Of a stretch of DNA of 64,000 nucleotides, positions 31,290 through 41,879 are shown piece by piece; within the stretch, counting starts at the first letter, position 1; each line of letters opens with the position of its first letter. The translations under genes and the position numbers were made by a program. The stretch comes from Ascarosepion bandense (lineage: Eukaryota > Mollusca > Cephalopoda > Sepiida > Sepiidae). Under the pieces are notes generated by a model. That model was not told the DNA's origin, made no database searches, and saw only the letters and a list, made by a program, of their open reading frames with translations. Where the stretch lies: positions 1,185,001 to 1,249,000 of the forward strand of contig JBBBDQ010001156.1 in NCBI GenBank assembly GCA_037127315.1, read 5' to 3'.

Positions 31290-31964
31290 AAACTGTAGAC
31301 ACACTTCACGAAGGGAAAAAATAACTTGTGCAGATATTATAATACTAAATTCATTCAGGCATCTTGTGATTATTATATCATAGACTCTACAATCACAAGA
31401 GATGCTCAAAATGCCGACCTTTATCTTTCAGAAGTTTTTACTACGGTGAACTACTGCTTGGAGAAAGTTGCCAAAACTGAGATTGCTGCAAATGTATTTT
31501 CCATTTCATGTCAAGGACTTCCGATGTAGTCAGTTTTCTGCGATATAGAACATCCTTTCGAATCTTCTATAGGCAAAAATGCAGGTTTTAACTCAAGAGA
31601 ACGTGATATGTGTATTCGACTGTACACTTTGCCCTTGAAATCCTCATTCGGATAAGCTCGCACGTCTTCCTAGTAGTGTGACGGTGCTCTACTTTGTTGA
31701 AAGAAAAGTTATTAATTTATATAAATGTCCTATGTGAAACTTATCGCAATTTAACAAAACTGCAAAAAAAAAGAGATTTTACTTTCTTGAAGTGTTTTTG
31801 ACATATACTTGTGGACATTTTATGTATGACAAATTAATGGGTTTATTTTTGAACCGTGATTTTTATTAATAGTTATATAGTCAGTTTGTTTTTTTGTTTG
31901 TCCTCTTGAGCTTCTAGATGTCCATATACTTCTTGAATGTCCTTGAAACTAATTGATTCATTCA
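31290..31964. other. Apparently unique sequence with a short unassigned frame
   Basis: The frame 31326-31529 encodes 67 residues of balanced composition (STITRDAQNADLYLSEVFTT). I recognise no domain, and no splice context or start supports a gene. Could be an exon relic or a transposon fragment. Confidence 0.3.
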
Positions 31965-32960
31965 ATTCTTGTCTGCGTTCAGTCCGGTTTTCTAATAATC
32001 AAGAACCTATATTGAGAGCAAACCGCCTGCATACGTACAGGAAATGGGCTCAGTAGATATACAATAATAGAAAGGGGTGTAAGACAAGGATGTGTTTTTT
32101 CACTGGAACTATTCAAACTATACAGTGGGGCAATTCTGAGAGAACTGGCGGCCACAAACTGAACAATATAAAATTCGCAGATCACACAATGCTGATAGCA
32201 GACAGAACGAAAACTACAAGACCTCCCACAAAAGATAGCTAAAGAAAGTGAAAAGAAAAGACTAAACAAAATCTACACGAAAACTGAATGCATGGTCATT
32301 AGCAAAAAGAAGAACTCAAAATGCCAAGTACAGGGCAGAGATATTAAATCAAACAAGTACATAAATTTCAATACGTGAGAAGTGTTCTAACAGAGAACAG
32401 AAAGTGCGATACTGATATCCGAAGGGTCATTAACATACCTAAAGACGAATTTCTAAAGCTAAGCAGAGTATTTAGAGACAGGAAAACTTCGTTGGAAACA
32501 AAGAAAAGAGTACTAGACTGTCATAGGATATCTCTCCTTCTATATAGCAGCGAATGCTGGTCAATCTCATCAAAGATGAAGTAAATACCAGAAGCAACCA
32601 AAATATGGTTCTACAGAAGAATGCTGAGGATACTATGGACCTAACATGTGAGCAAAGATGAGGTTTTAGAGAGGATAGAAACGAAAATAAAAAGTTAACA
32701 CCAGGAAGAGACTGCTGAACATTCTGAGACATTTAAGGAGGAAGAAGGGCTGAGAGAATCTGATACTTAGTGGACGGATGGAGCGAAAGAGAGACAGGAG
32801 AAAACTACGCGTGTCACACTTGATGGGCTTGAGCAAGTGGATTGCAGGGCAGGGTTTGAGGGAGGTACTAAGAAAAATGTGTTAAGAGCAACAAGAAATA
32901 GGTGGATGTGAAACGCAAAGATGGCTTACGTCACGAAGGGAAACGGCACATAAAAGAAGT
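31965..32960 (+). mobile_element. RTE-like LINE copy covering RT core to 3' end
   Basis: Frame-broken translation gives GVRQGCVFSLELFKLYSGAI (RT block with QG), then a degraded catalytic region where YADD is expected, KESEKKRLNKIYTKTECMVI, TKKRVLDCHRISLLLYSSEC and the C-terminal region to the usual GGCACAT end at about 32950. This is the only RTE copy here that reaches into the RT core. Confidence 0.75.
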
Positions 32961-32989
32961 GTAAATATGCCAACTATTTCACCATTTCC

Positions 32990-33625
32990 CTCCTTGCCTA
33001 CATTGTCATTCACTTCTTTCATGATGAGTAATAGTAAATGCTAGACAATCTCATCAAAGATTAAGGATAGGCTTGAGGCAGCAGACATGTTGTTTTACAG
33101 AAGGATGCTGAGTATACCATGGACTGAACACGTGTGAAACGATGAGATGTTGGAAAGGATGCAAACGAGAAGAAAGCTCATACTAAATATCAAGAAGAGA
33201 CAAATGAGGTTCCTGTGACACGTAATGAAGAATGAGGACCTGGAGAACTTAATAACCACAGGCAACCTTTGAAATTTCTCTCACCCGATCAACACAGTCG
33301 ACTAAAAACTTTATTGGGCAATTAAAGTCAGGCGACTATGAATAAAATGGAGTCGGTCGAGTAAAATGATCTTGTGGCGAGTAAACTTTCCCACGCTCTC
33401 GACCGCCGGTCGAGTGGTTTATTTTTTAAATCTCAAAGGCTACTCAAAGGTCGGATATAAGAAAGGAGAGACATGGGAAAGCAGCGCGAGACGTACTTGT
33501 TTTATCTGAGCAAATGGTCCGAGGAGCGGAGTTTAGAAGAGATACCAGGAGAAAAAATATTGAGAGCGACAAGAAACAGAGCCAAGTAGAAGTCCACGAT
33601 CGCCTACGTCCGGAAAAGTTGTAGA
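32990..33625 (+). mobile_element. RTE-like LINE fragment with ~190-bp insertion
   Basis: Matches the C-terminal part of RTE copies (GGTTCCTGTGACACGTAATG at about 33210; GATCGCCTACGTCC near 33598). Between about 33270 and 33457 an unrelated segment with GTCGACT/GGTCGAG motifs interrupts it. It follows the previous copy head to tail. Confidence 0.65.
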
Positions 33626-33705
33626 ACTCGTAGGTTTTTTAACCTGTTGTTCATGCATTTACTTTTATAAAGAGTGCTCGATACAAACGTAGAGCGTTAT
33701 ATTGC

Positions 33706-33765
<60 letters not shown>

Positions 33766-33969
33766 CATGCAGTGTGGGTATAGAAGAATCCAAAGGAGTA
33801 TCCTGTACATACAGTTGTAGGATAAAGACGGAAGCTGATGATGGTTTGCCTGAAATAAGCCCATATTTCTATTTACCATGAAATAACGTGTCTGCCTTAA
33901 TTTTTCTTATATATATATATATATATATATAGGGAGAGAGAGAGAGAAGGAGAGAGTGGATAATGAGAA

Positions 33970-34150
33970 TGTACGTGGTAGTAATGGATGACAGCGCAAA
34001 TTGAGAAACTGGAGATCCAAATTTGAATTCTAGTCGTGTTCGTTACGTTCTACGTACTAATACACTTGGAAAAGGTATGAACCCATCACTTTTCCTGAAT
34101 CCAGCTATGGGTAAAATAGCATTACAGGTCGGGTTCTATTCCCGTGAGCT
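33970..34150 (+). mobile_element. SINE-A, degenerate copy
   Basis: Head-first on plus: GTAATGGATGACAGCGCAAA, a TTTGAATTCTAG B-box region, then CTTGGAAAAGGTATGAACCC and CCAGCTATGGGTAAAATAGC, the same order as 57803-58129. Confidence 0.65.
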
Positions 34151-34225
34151 GTAACCGGTTTAGGAGAAATGCCTCAAATATTGATAAAGAGAAGGCAAGT
34201 CTGGTCTGCGTTGTTAGCAACCGGA

Positions 34226-34417
34226 TTATGCATTCAAATTAGGAGTCTCTAAGATATCTGATATTATGCTGAATTTCTTCCTGGCAGCTTCTTCAACTAC
34301 ACTGGTGATTTTCTCTTGGACAATATTAGGGACTTCATGAACTGCCGATATATCTCCTTCAAGAGGGCACAGACTCATGATCACGCGACGCTGACGGATG
34401 CCATAGTTGTAGTTCAA
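34226..34417 (-). pseudogene. Unassigned 63-aa coding-like fragment
   Basis: The frame reads NYNYGIRQRRVIMSLCPLEG followed by a Glu/Val/Ile-rich, balanced-composition stretch ending NLNA and a stop. Base composition is more balanced than its surroundings. I do not recognise the family. It could be an exon, a processed pseudogene piece or captured host sequence. Confidence 0.3.
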
Positions 34418-34654
34418 AGCTTATTCTGTGGAATTACCACCATTTACCTGAAGAGCGAAATTATTCAAAATTCAGAAACCAGTGTCTTATAACTTATTTA
34501 GATTGTTAACTCCAGTAACGTAATTTAAGTCGACTGTACCGCAGTTTTTTTAAATCAAGTTCTCTCTACCCCCCCCCTCTCTCTCTCTCTTTCTATGCAT
34601 CTGTCTATCCAAATCTCTTCATTTTCTATCTATCACTCAAAATATTTGTGTTTG

Positions 34655-34718
<64 letters not shown>

Positions 34719-34817
34719 GTCGGTGTAAAAGTTTTTGCCGATTTAAAATTTCATCTTGAAAATGGAAAATAAAACTGCGTGTTTTTAAAAATCTTTATTG
34801 GTAACGACCTTTGCTCT

Positions 34818-35380
34818 CTATAACTTGATTCCTCCTGTCAACGAGCTTATAAAAATTCTTCGCTTGTAAAATTCTTTAGGCTTTGATGTGAAATATGAAT
34901 CTAACTCATGTTCAATCTCCTCTCGTGATGTTAACCAAAGGTCATCTGAATGGTTTGGTAATCCTCGAAACAAGTGATAATCCGAGAGAGATAAGCCAGG
35001 GGAATATGCAGGATTGGGCAAGATTTCCCAACCAAATTCTCCTAGGAAATCTTTGGTCAGGAGTACTGTGTGAGGACGATCATTATCATGGTGGAAGATG
35101 ACTCCCTTTCTGTTGACAAAAGATGGTCGTTTTCGGGTCAAAGCAGTTTTCAAACGACGAAGTTGATCACAATAGAGACTATCAGTAATTTGGTTTGACT
35201 GCTGTCTAAAAGTTCGTAATGGATGATCCCTTCAATACCCCACCATACGCTCAACATGATCTTTTGGGATGAAGTCCTGCTCTGGGTTGCTGAACTGGTC
35301 CTTCTCCTCGATTTATCCACGATCGCCGAACTTTAACTTTATGGTAGAGAATCCACTTCTCATCAGCTGTGACAAGCCTA
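34818..35380 (-). pseudogene. Mariner transposase, C-terminal catalytic half
   Basis: Catalytic triad visible: TADEKW (35353-35370) for the first Asp, FHHDNDRPHT for the second and SPGLSLSDYHLF for the third, with 34 residues between the last two (DD34D, mariner). The frame 34818-35153 is open; stops and a shift occur upstream of it. The N-terminal half is deleted: KEHIRHALLYEFHRGSNANV is fused a few dozen residues before the first Asp. Inactive. Confidence 0.8.
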
Positions 35381-36798
35381 TCAAAAAATGCTGTATGAAG
35401 GTGTTATGAAAGCAAAGCTTCGCAACAAGAAACACGTTACATTTGCATTGGAACCTCTATGAAACTCATAGAGTAGAGCATGCCTAATGTGTTCTTTAGA
35501 TAGAAAGAAAATGAGTGAGAATATTGCAGAAAAATATGAATGATGCTTTAACAAGCCTACCAAAAATGCTGTATGAAGCTGTCGTGAAAGCAAAGATTCG
35601 CAACAAGAAATACGTTGCATTTGCATTGGATTCTCTGTGAAACTCATAGAGTAGAGCAAGCCTAATGTGTTCTTTAGATGGTAAGAAAATGAGTGAGAAT
35701 ATTGCAGAAAAATATGAATGATGCTTTAACAAGCCTACCAAAAATGCTGTATGAAGCTGTCGTGAAAGCAAAGATTCGCAACAAGAAATACGTTGCATTT
35801 GCATTGGATTCTCTGTGAAACTCATAGAGTAGAGCAAGCCTAATGTGTTCTTTAGATGGTAAGAAAATGGGTGAGAATATTGCAGAAAAATATGAATGAT
35901 GCTTTAACAAGCCTACCAAAAATGCTGTATGAAGCTGTCGTGAAAGCAAAGATTCGCAACAAGAAATACGTTGCATTTGCATTGGATTCTCTGTGAAACT
36001 CATAGAGTAGAGCAAGCCTAATGTGTTCTTTAGATGGTAAGAAAATGAGTGAGAATATTGCAGAAAAATATGAATGATGCTTTAACAAGCCTACCAAAAA
36101 TGCTGTATGAAGCTGTCGTGAAAGCAAAGATTCGCAACAAGAAATACGTTGCATTTGCATTGGATTCTCTGTGAAACTCATAGAGTAGAGCAAGCCTAAT
36201 GTGTTCTTTAGATGGTAAGAAAATGAGTGAGAATATTGCAGAAAAATATGAATGATGCTTTAACAAGCCTACCAAAAATGCTGTATGAAGCTGTCGTGAA
36301 AGCAAAGATTCGCAACAAGAAATACGTTGCATTTGCATTGGATTCTCTGTGAAACTCATAGAGTAGAGCAAGCCTAATGTGTTCTTTAGATGGTAAGAAA
36401 ATGGGTGAGAATATTGCAGAAAAATATGAATGATGCTTTAACAAGCCTACCAAAAATGCTGTATGAAGCTGTCGTGAAAGCAAAGATTCGCAACAAGAAA
36501 TACGTTGCATTTGCATTGGATTCTCTGTGAAACTCATAGAGTAGAGCAAGCCTAATGTGTTCTTTAGATGGTAAGAAAATGAGTGAGAATATTGCAGAAA
36601 AATATGAATGATGCTTTAACAAGCCTACCAAAAATGCTGTATGAAGCTGTCGTGAAAGCAAAGATTCGCAACAAGAAATACGTTGCATTTGCATTGGATT
36701 CTCTGTGAAACTCATAGAGTAGAGCAAGCCTAATGTGTTCTTTAGATGGTAAGAAAATGGGTGAGAATATTGCAGAAAAATATGAATGATGCTTTAAT
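35374..36798. repeat. 178-bp tandem array of mariner origin, eight units
   Basis: Unit starts at 35374, 35553, 35731, 35909, 36087, 36265, 36443 and 36621. The first unit (179 bp) is diverged. The other seven are almost identical and differ mainly at one site (AAAATGAGTG or AAAATGGGTG). On the minus strand each unit encodes the mariner N-terminal sequence EHIRxALLYEFHR. 178 is not a multiple of 3, so the repeated 113-residue frames shift phase from unit to unit and are not a protein repeat. Confidence 0.95.
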
Positions 36799-36929
36799 AA
36801 TGTGAATGAAAAAAACATAAAATAATAATGGTGATATGTTTAAGTAATAATAATATGCATAAAATAAATTACAATAATTTAAAATGCCCCTTTTACAAAC
36901 CGGCAAAAAATATCTCACTGACCTGATTT

Positions 36930-37600
36930 ATATGTATGCATATATCTACCCATATTTATTTAATCTCAGCTTTTTCACAATTTTCCTATTTAAATTATAT
37001 ATTTTAACGCTCTATTCAGAGAATTGTTAAAAATATGCCATTTTATCTTCCTATTACCGCTTCCAACTATTATTCTATTTTATATCATCAGATATCATTC
37101 ATATAGTTTATCTTTAACTATTTTCTTTTCACTCTTTTTAGCTCTATTCCTCATATCACACATCCTCTCCCCGCATCTCTCTCTCTCTCTCTCTCTCTTC
37201 CTATCGAATATAAAAACCTATCTTATTTTTTTTCCAGATTTTCTTCATCCTTATTTCGCTCTCTACCGGGCCCCTAGCTTAAACCTTGTCTCGTCTTAGA
37301 TGAGCCCAGACATGACCCTGAAGATTGCTAGCGTGCCTCGTCTTTCTAGCCGCCTGATTTGGGAAAAAGCAAATAGAATCAGATATCCGTCGACAGCCCC
37401 AGGCCGCAATTACAAACCCTATCGAATCCTATTAGCGATCAGTGGAGCGATCCAAAGAGGGCCACCCTCTGCAACAGGATAACGAAGGCAAGTTAATTAA
37501 GACTTCCTGCTGCTGCTACCGCTGATGCTTCTGCAGTTAGTTTCGTTTTTGTGAGGAGACAGGGAAGAAAGAAGTTCCGGGAAAGGTCCAGTTTTAGTGG
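36930..37600. other. No firm gene; less AT-rich island at 37270-37520
   Basis: T/C-rich to 37200 with a CTCTCT run. 37270-37520 is noticeably GC-richer, with an open frame at 37300-37482 (MSPDMTLKIASVPRLSSRLI start) and no recognised domain. Could be a host exon or conserved non-coding piece. Confidence 0.35.
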
Positions 37601-38560
37601 GGGGAAAAAAGGATCAGACATTTTCGTTGGACGTGAATTGGAAGATTAAGTAAAACTTTGGGGAAGAAGGAATAAATGAAAAGAAAAGAAAAAATGTAAA
37701 AAAAAAAAAAGAAAGACGGTGTGAGTAGGCATATAATGAAACAGACCACGATCCAGTAAGGAAGACGGATAAGGCAAAAAAGAAAGAAAGAAAGAAAGAA
37801 AGAAAGGAAAGAAAAAAAGAAAATGATAAGCAATTACCCAATAAAGGGGAAGTTTAAATTTAACGAGAAGAAAGAAAGAAAAGAAGAGAAGGAATAGAAA
37901 GAGAAAAAAAGAAAATAATAAAGAAAGAAAGAAAGAAAGAAAGAAAAAAGAAGAAGGAAAGAAAGAAAAGGAAGAAAAAGGAAAATAATAAGCAAGTACT
38001 CAATAATGGGGGAGTGTAAATTTAATGAGAAAGAAAGAAAGAAAGAAAGAAAGAGTGGAAGACAGGCTTATAAAGAAAGAAAGAAGGAAAGAAAAAAAGA
38101 AAGAAAGAAAGTAAACAAAATGAAAGAATAAGAGAATAGAACATCTACCACGAGTCAGTAATGATGTGTAAAAAGTAAAAATTTAGAAAGAAGAATGAAA
38201 GTAAGAACGTAAAAGAAAAAGGGAGAATGAAAGAGAAAGAATGAAAGAGAAAAGTACAGTGAGCATTAAATCTAGGAGAGACAAAGTGGGAACTGAATAT
38301 GCAAAAAGAAAGAAAGAATCAGCTCAACAAGGCTGTAGAGAGGAAGAAGAAAATAAGGCTTAAAAGTGAAGGAATAGATGAAAGAAGAAAGGAAGAAAAA
38401 CAAGCTGAAATGCAAATAACAGACGAAAGAATGATGCTGAAAATAAAGAAGATGAATAGATATCAAATGCCAATAAAAATGAAAACGAAAAAGAACCCCC
38501 CCCCACAAAAGGAGAAACAGACAGGAACAATAATAGCATGAACCAATTAAGAAAATTCAA
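37600..38560 (+). repeat. Polypurine tract region with (GAAA)n runs
   Basis: Nearly 1 kb dominated by A and G on the plus strand. (GAAA)n runs at about 37778-37806, 37918-37945, 38027-38053 and 38066-38112. Frames are Lys/Glu/Arg-rich or, in reverse, Phe/Ser/Leu-rich by composition. Confidence 0.85.
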
Positions 38561-38668
38561 AATAAATGCATCCTACAAATAAAGGAGTCAAAATAATTCA
38601 ACGGGTTATTTAGATTTATAAGCATAAATGAAGCATGTTGAAAAAATAAAATAGGAGACATTGCTTTT

Positions 38669-38683
38669 AGAACGAGATTCGTG

Positions 38684-38734
<51 letters not shown>

Positions 38735-38735
38735 T
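38669..38735. repeat. (ATCT)n microsatellite at an HH-SINE tail
   Basis: Pure tetranucleotide run of about 14 units, directly abutting the 3' end of HH-SINE copy 4. Confidence 0.95.
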
Positions 38736-38808
38736 GTCATCCGCAGACAGATCTGTTTCGCTGTATCACAGCTCATCAGTACGATAAGACTCCGATTGCT
38801 TTTATATA
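38736..38808 (-). ncRNA. Type I hammerhead ribozyme-like motif, copy 4 (HH-SINE fragment)
   Basis: Minus strand: CTGATGA (38779-38773), stem II GCTGTGATACAGC, GAAA, stem III ACAGATCTGT, cleavage C, then TGCGGATGAC ending at 38736. Stem I (TCGTA with TGCGG) pairs throughout, using G.T. The 5' side keeps AGCAATCGGAGTC but no tRNA-like head. Here the tail is (GATA)n instead of (TA)n. Confidence 0.8.
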
Positions 38809-39011
38809 CATGTGTGTGTGTGTGTTACGTTAAAAACGACAGCGGAGCCCAGTATAGTATGTAATGGTATAATCCATTGAATTTGTTGCTGCATAAGAAT
38901 TCATTTTTAGAATTAGGCTATCAGACAACCTTCAGACAACCATATATATATATAATTTGATTACAGGATGCAGGTTTGCGTAGACCTAGACACAATTTCG
39001 GTTCTCAAGCA

Positions 39012-39012
<1 letters not shown>

Positions 39013-39087
<75 letters not shown>

Positions 39088-39098
39088 CACACACACAT
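39013..39098 (+). repeat. (TC)n-(AC)n microsatellite
   Basis: TC run of about 19 units, then AC run of about 20 units with two T interruptions. Confidence 0.95.
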
Positions 39099-39249
39099 GT
39101 ATATAGTGTTGAGTTGTGATGGTTACGATGAGATTGTTTTTTCAGGTGTGTTACCGGCAACTGGTATTTCGGCAAGCAGATTTTTATCGTAAGTGCTCGA
39201 TATCTTGATGGAGACAAAGCGTTGATAATTTTTGTTCAAAGAATTTAGC

Positions 39250-39399
39250 ACATTCACTGAGCAGGTTCATACCAACTGCTAACTTTCGACCCCCTCCCCA
39301 AAAATAAAATCAGCTCCGATGAGTAAAGACATCATAACTCTGTCCTTGCGAAAATTCGAAGTCGGTATGAACCTGCTTAGCTAAAGTGACACATTTTTG

Positions 39400-39400
<1 letters not shown>
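39250..39400. repeat. Short inverted repeat
   Basis: GAGCAGGTTCATACCAA (about 39260) and the imperfect complement TCGGTATGAACCTGCTTAGC (about 39363) flank about 85 bp. Fold-back of unknown family. Confidence 0.55.
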
Positions 39401-39454
<54 letters not shown>

Positions 39455-39458
<4 letters not shown>

Positions 39459-39679
39459 AATGAATAAGTGCAAAGACAATAATTGCAACGTTAAAAACAT
39501 TAATTTAAAACATTTCTCAATATAAAAATAGAGCAATAAATTTTTATTATTAATTATAACTGAGGAATATTTCAAAATTGCCATCATTACTATGTACCTA
39601 ATGACACATTGTTCTTTTAATGTCGAAACAAAAGATACAAATTTGTAGTATTTTGTAGTTTGTACATGTTCTAAATTAA

Positions 39680-39719
<40 letters not shown>
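39455..39719. repeat. Repeat G, copy 3, flanked by (TA)n
   Basis: Landmarks AACATTAATTTAAAACATTT, ATAAAAATAGAGCAATAAAT and TTGTTCTTTTAATGTCGAAA match copies at 17165 and 20376. TA runs lie on both sides (39405-39456, 39686-39719). It sits just upstream of a PLE. Confidence 0.6.
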
Positions 39720-39721
<2 letters not shown>

Positions 39722-39779
39722 TTAGCTGTTATAAAAAAACTTACTTCAACACACACAAATAATATCTTCTAAATCTATA

Positions 39780-40640
39780 TTTTATAAAGAATTACACAGC
39801 ATTAAGCAAACACTTGTCAATAATGGATTTCTTAACTCCGTTATTGATCAACAAATTAAAATGTATCTAAACAAAATTAACAATAGCTCTAACAATATTG
39901 ATAATATTAACAATAATGGTGTACATCAAAATAAACATAACACTATTAACTTATACTATTGCAACGAAATACATAATAATTACAAACAAGATGAAAAAAC
40001 TCTCAAAAACATAATACGTAGAAATGTTAAACCAGTCGAAAATAATAATCAAATTAAACTCATTATATATTATAAAAAATTCAAAATAATTGACCTCATA
40101 GTCTCTAATATCCCTACAAGCACTAAACTAAATTCTCTACAAAAAACCAATGTAGTGTACCAATTTAGATGCCCATTCAGAGATTGCATGTCTGATACTA
40201 ATAAAAAAACCCAGTACATATATTGGTTTTACTACAACCACGCTCTCCCGTAGACTTACATGACATCTTTCTGATCAGAGTACAATTAAACAACATTTCT
40301 CTGAAAAACGTAAACATGTAGGTAATATCAGATAGATTTTGGTTAACAATACGGTGATCCTTACTAATACATATAGTAAGAGGAACCTTCAAATATGGGA
40401 GGCCATGTACATCAAATCTAAACAACCAACACTTAATAAAATTACCTTTAAATCCGGACATAACACGTTACATTGCATTTGAATACATGGTTTTGTTGTC
40501 GTTTTGCGCTATCATGCGGTGTGACGTCATAGAACCGCATTGCAAATTTGAAAACTGCATTTGTTATTTTTGGTAACTAATGCCGTTGCCTAGCAGAGTT
40601 TTATGTCAACACAAAATAAAATCATCGGTGATGGTGGATG
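39780..40640 (+). mobile_element. Penelope-like element, GIY-YIG part, 5'-truncated
   Basis: 5'-truncated PLE with the end of its ORF and a 3' region (to about 40640) that matches 8930-9250. It is followed by a terminal segment at 40661-40850. Confidence 0.75.
39861..40480 (+). pseudogene. PLE GIY-YIG endonuclease remnant
   Basis: The frame 39861-40253 is Asn-rich at first, then LKNIIRRNVKPVENNNQIKL, IIYYKKFKIIDLIVSNIPTS and TNVVYQFRCPFRDC. After a one-base shift at about 40220 the sequence reads YIGFTTTTLSRRLT, then IKQHFSEKRKHVGNIS, and ends QPTLNKITFKSGHNTLHCI with a stop near 40480. This is the GIY-YIG nuclease of PLEs with a Cys-containing linker. The RT is missing. Confidence 0.75.
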
Positions 40641-40660
40641 TTATTGTATTACTGTCTAAA

Positions 40661-40847
40661 TAACCTCTCTGAAGATGGCTCATGTGAGCCGGAAGCTTAG
40701 AAGCAAATTAATAAAAAATTATCCAAATGTTGGAGAATTTTGGCTTTATTTTCAACTGAAATTAAAGCCAAAATACGACGTTTAGAACGGCTCATGATTA
40801 AACATAATAGGCATTCATTGTCTCTTATATTTAACAGTATATGTTTA

Positions 40848-40850
<3 letters not shown>
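40661..40850. mobile_element. PLE terminal (pseudo-LTR) segment
   Basis: Runs from CTCTCTGAAGATGGCTCATG to AACAGTATATGTTTAGAA and ends at a (TA)n tract (40850-40892). Complement of 8731-8925, and present twice, inverted, at 16757-17117. Confidence 0.75.
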
Positions 40851-40896
<46 letters not shown>

Positions 40897-40899
40897 CTT

Positions 40900-41319
40900 A
40901 ATTATTTTTAGTAGATAATCGTATCTGAGTAGTGCTTTCATCCATTTATCAAATAGCACATATATTATTTCCGTCCGCCGGCCTAAAAATTCGAGAAATC
41001 TTGCTTGTGAAAGATATGTAAAAAAAAGTGTTCCATTTTATGATGAACGGATAAAATCAGTTATCTCATATTTGCAAAAATTTACAGCATATACGTCATT
41101 CCTAAACAATAAAATTTTGATGACAATTTAAATAATATTAATTTATTCAGATATATATATATATATTTCTTGAATATTACTCGCTCACTTTTGTCTTACT
41201 AGGCTTTTAATTATATCACAATGTGTTGTCCACATGTTTTACTCAAATTTCAACCAGCTAATAAATCTTCATAAAGGTTCTCAAATTCAAAAGCCTTAAA
41301 TACAACAATGACATACTTG
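40900..41319. other. No gene seen
   Basis: AT-rich sequence, short (AT) run at about 41151-41166. Confidence 0.4.
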
Positions 41320-41870
41320 CTATTTTAGAGGGTGCGATGGATAAATTGTCGTCTAAAAAGTAGAAATATCAGCATCTCTTTTTAACAAATATATTTACTA
41401 AATTTGGACAAAACTATATTGAAATACTTCAGATTTAATTTATCAAATAAAATTGCTTTTGGCTTCAACCTCGACCCCCATACGACTTCAGAATTTCCTG
41501 AATCTCTTCTGGACGGCTGACTTGCTTGATAAATGCTGCCACAGTTTTTGCCTTTATTTCATCTTGGTGTTACAAGGAATTTTGTTGGCCTCTCGCTCAC
41601 CTGCTCCCAATATATAATAATAATAATGTCCGCTGCAGTATGGGGAGTTATGTGACGAGATGTAAGGAGTGATGTGGTCAGAGAAACTTTATGACAGCTA
41701 TGACTGGCTTTTCTTGCTAGTGTGACATTGTACAGTTATTTTACCAGACATAGGCCTTCCAGCAGCCAACCATCTTAAGATCAGCACTACCTCTTCTAGG
41801 AACGTGTTGTAGACCTCCGGGAGTCTGAGGACCCGTGGGAAGACGAATTAAAGCATCCAGTCGCAAATCA
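41320..41870. repeat. Repeat F, uninterrupted copy
   Basis: Begins AGGGTGCGATGGATAAATTG and ends near GTAGACCTCCGGGAG. Shows the ancestral join of the pieces split at 30-1170. No stop-free frame of significance. Confidence 0.6.
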
Positions 41871-41879
41871 CTATTGAGC

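Larger units (their letters stand above)
34715..36926 (-). mobile_element. Mariner element with an internal tandem array
   Basis: Terminal inverted repeats: left AGGTCGGTGTAAAAGTTTTT (34717 onward to GCCGATTT), right at 36897-36924 whose complement begins AGGTCAGTGAGATATTTTTT. Total about 2.2 kb against about 1.3 kb for a normal mariner. The excess is the 178-bp array at 35374-36798. The transposase lies on the minus strand. (TA)n precedes the left end. Confidence 0.8.

Noticed and set aside
35374..36798. CRISPR-like repeat array
   Set aside because: Repeats are contiguous with no unique spacers, and the genome is eukaryotic. The same reasoning excludes the 50-bp array at 43990.
35381..36818. 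A family of seven 113-aa proteins in tandem
   Set aside because: They are out-of-phase readings of 178-bp DNA repeats of mariner origin; unit length is not a multiple of three.
40661..40850. Hammerhead motif in the PLE terminal segment
   Set aside because: PLE terminal segments can carry hammerheads, so I searched both strands for CTGANGA followed by GAAA; no complete core was found here.
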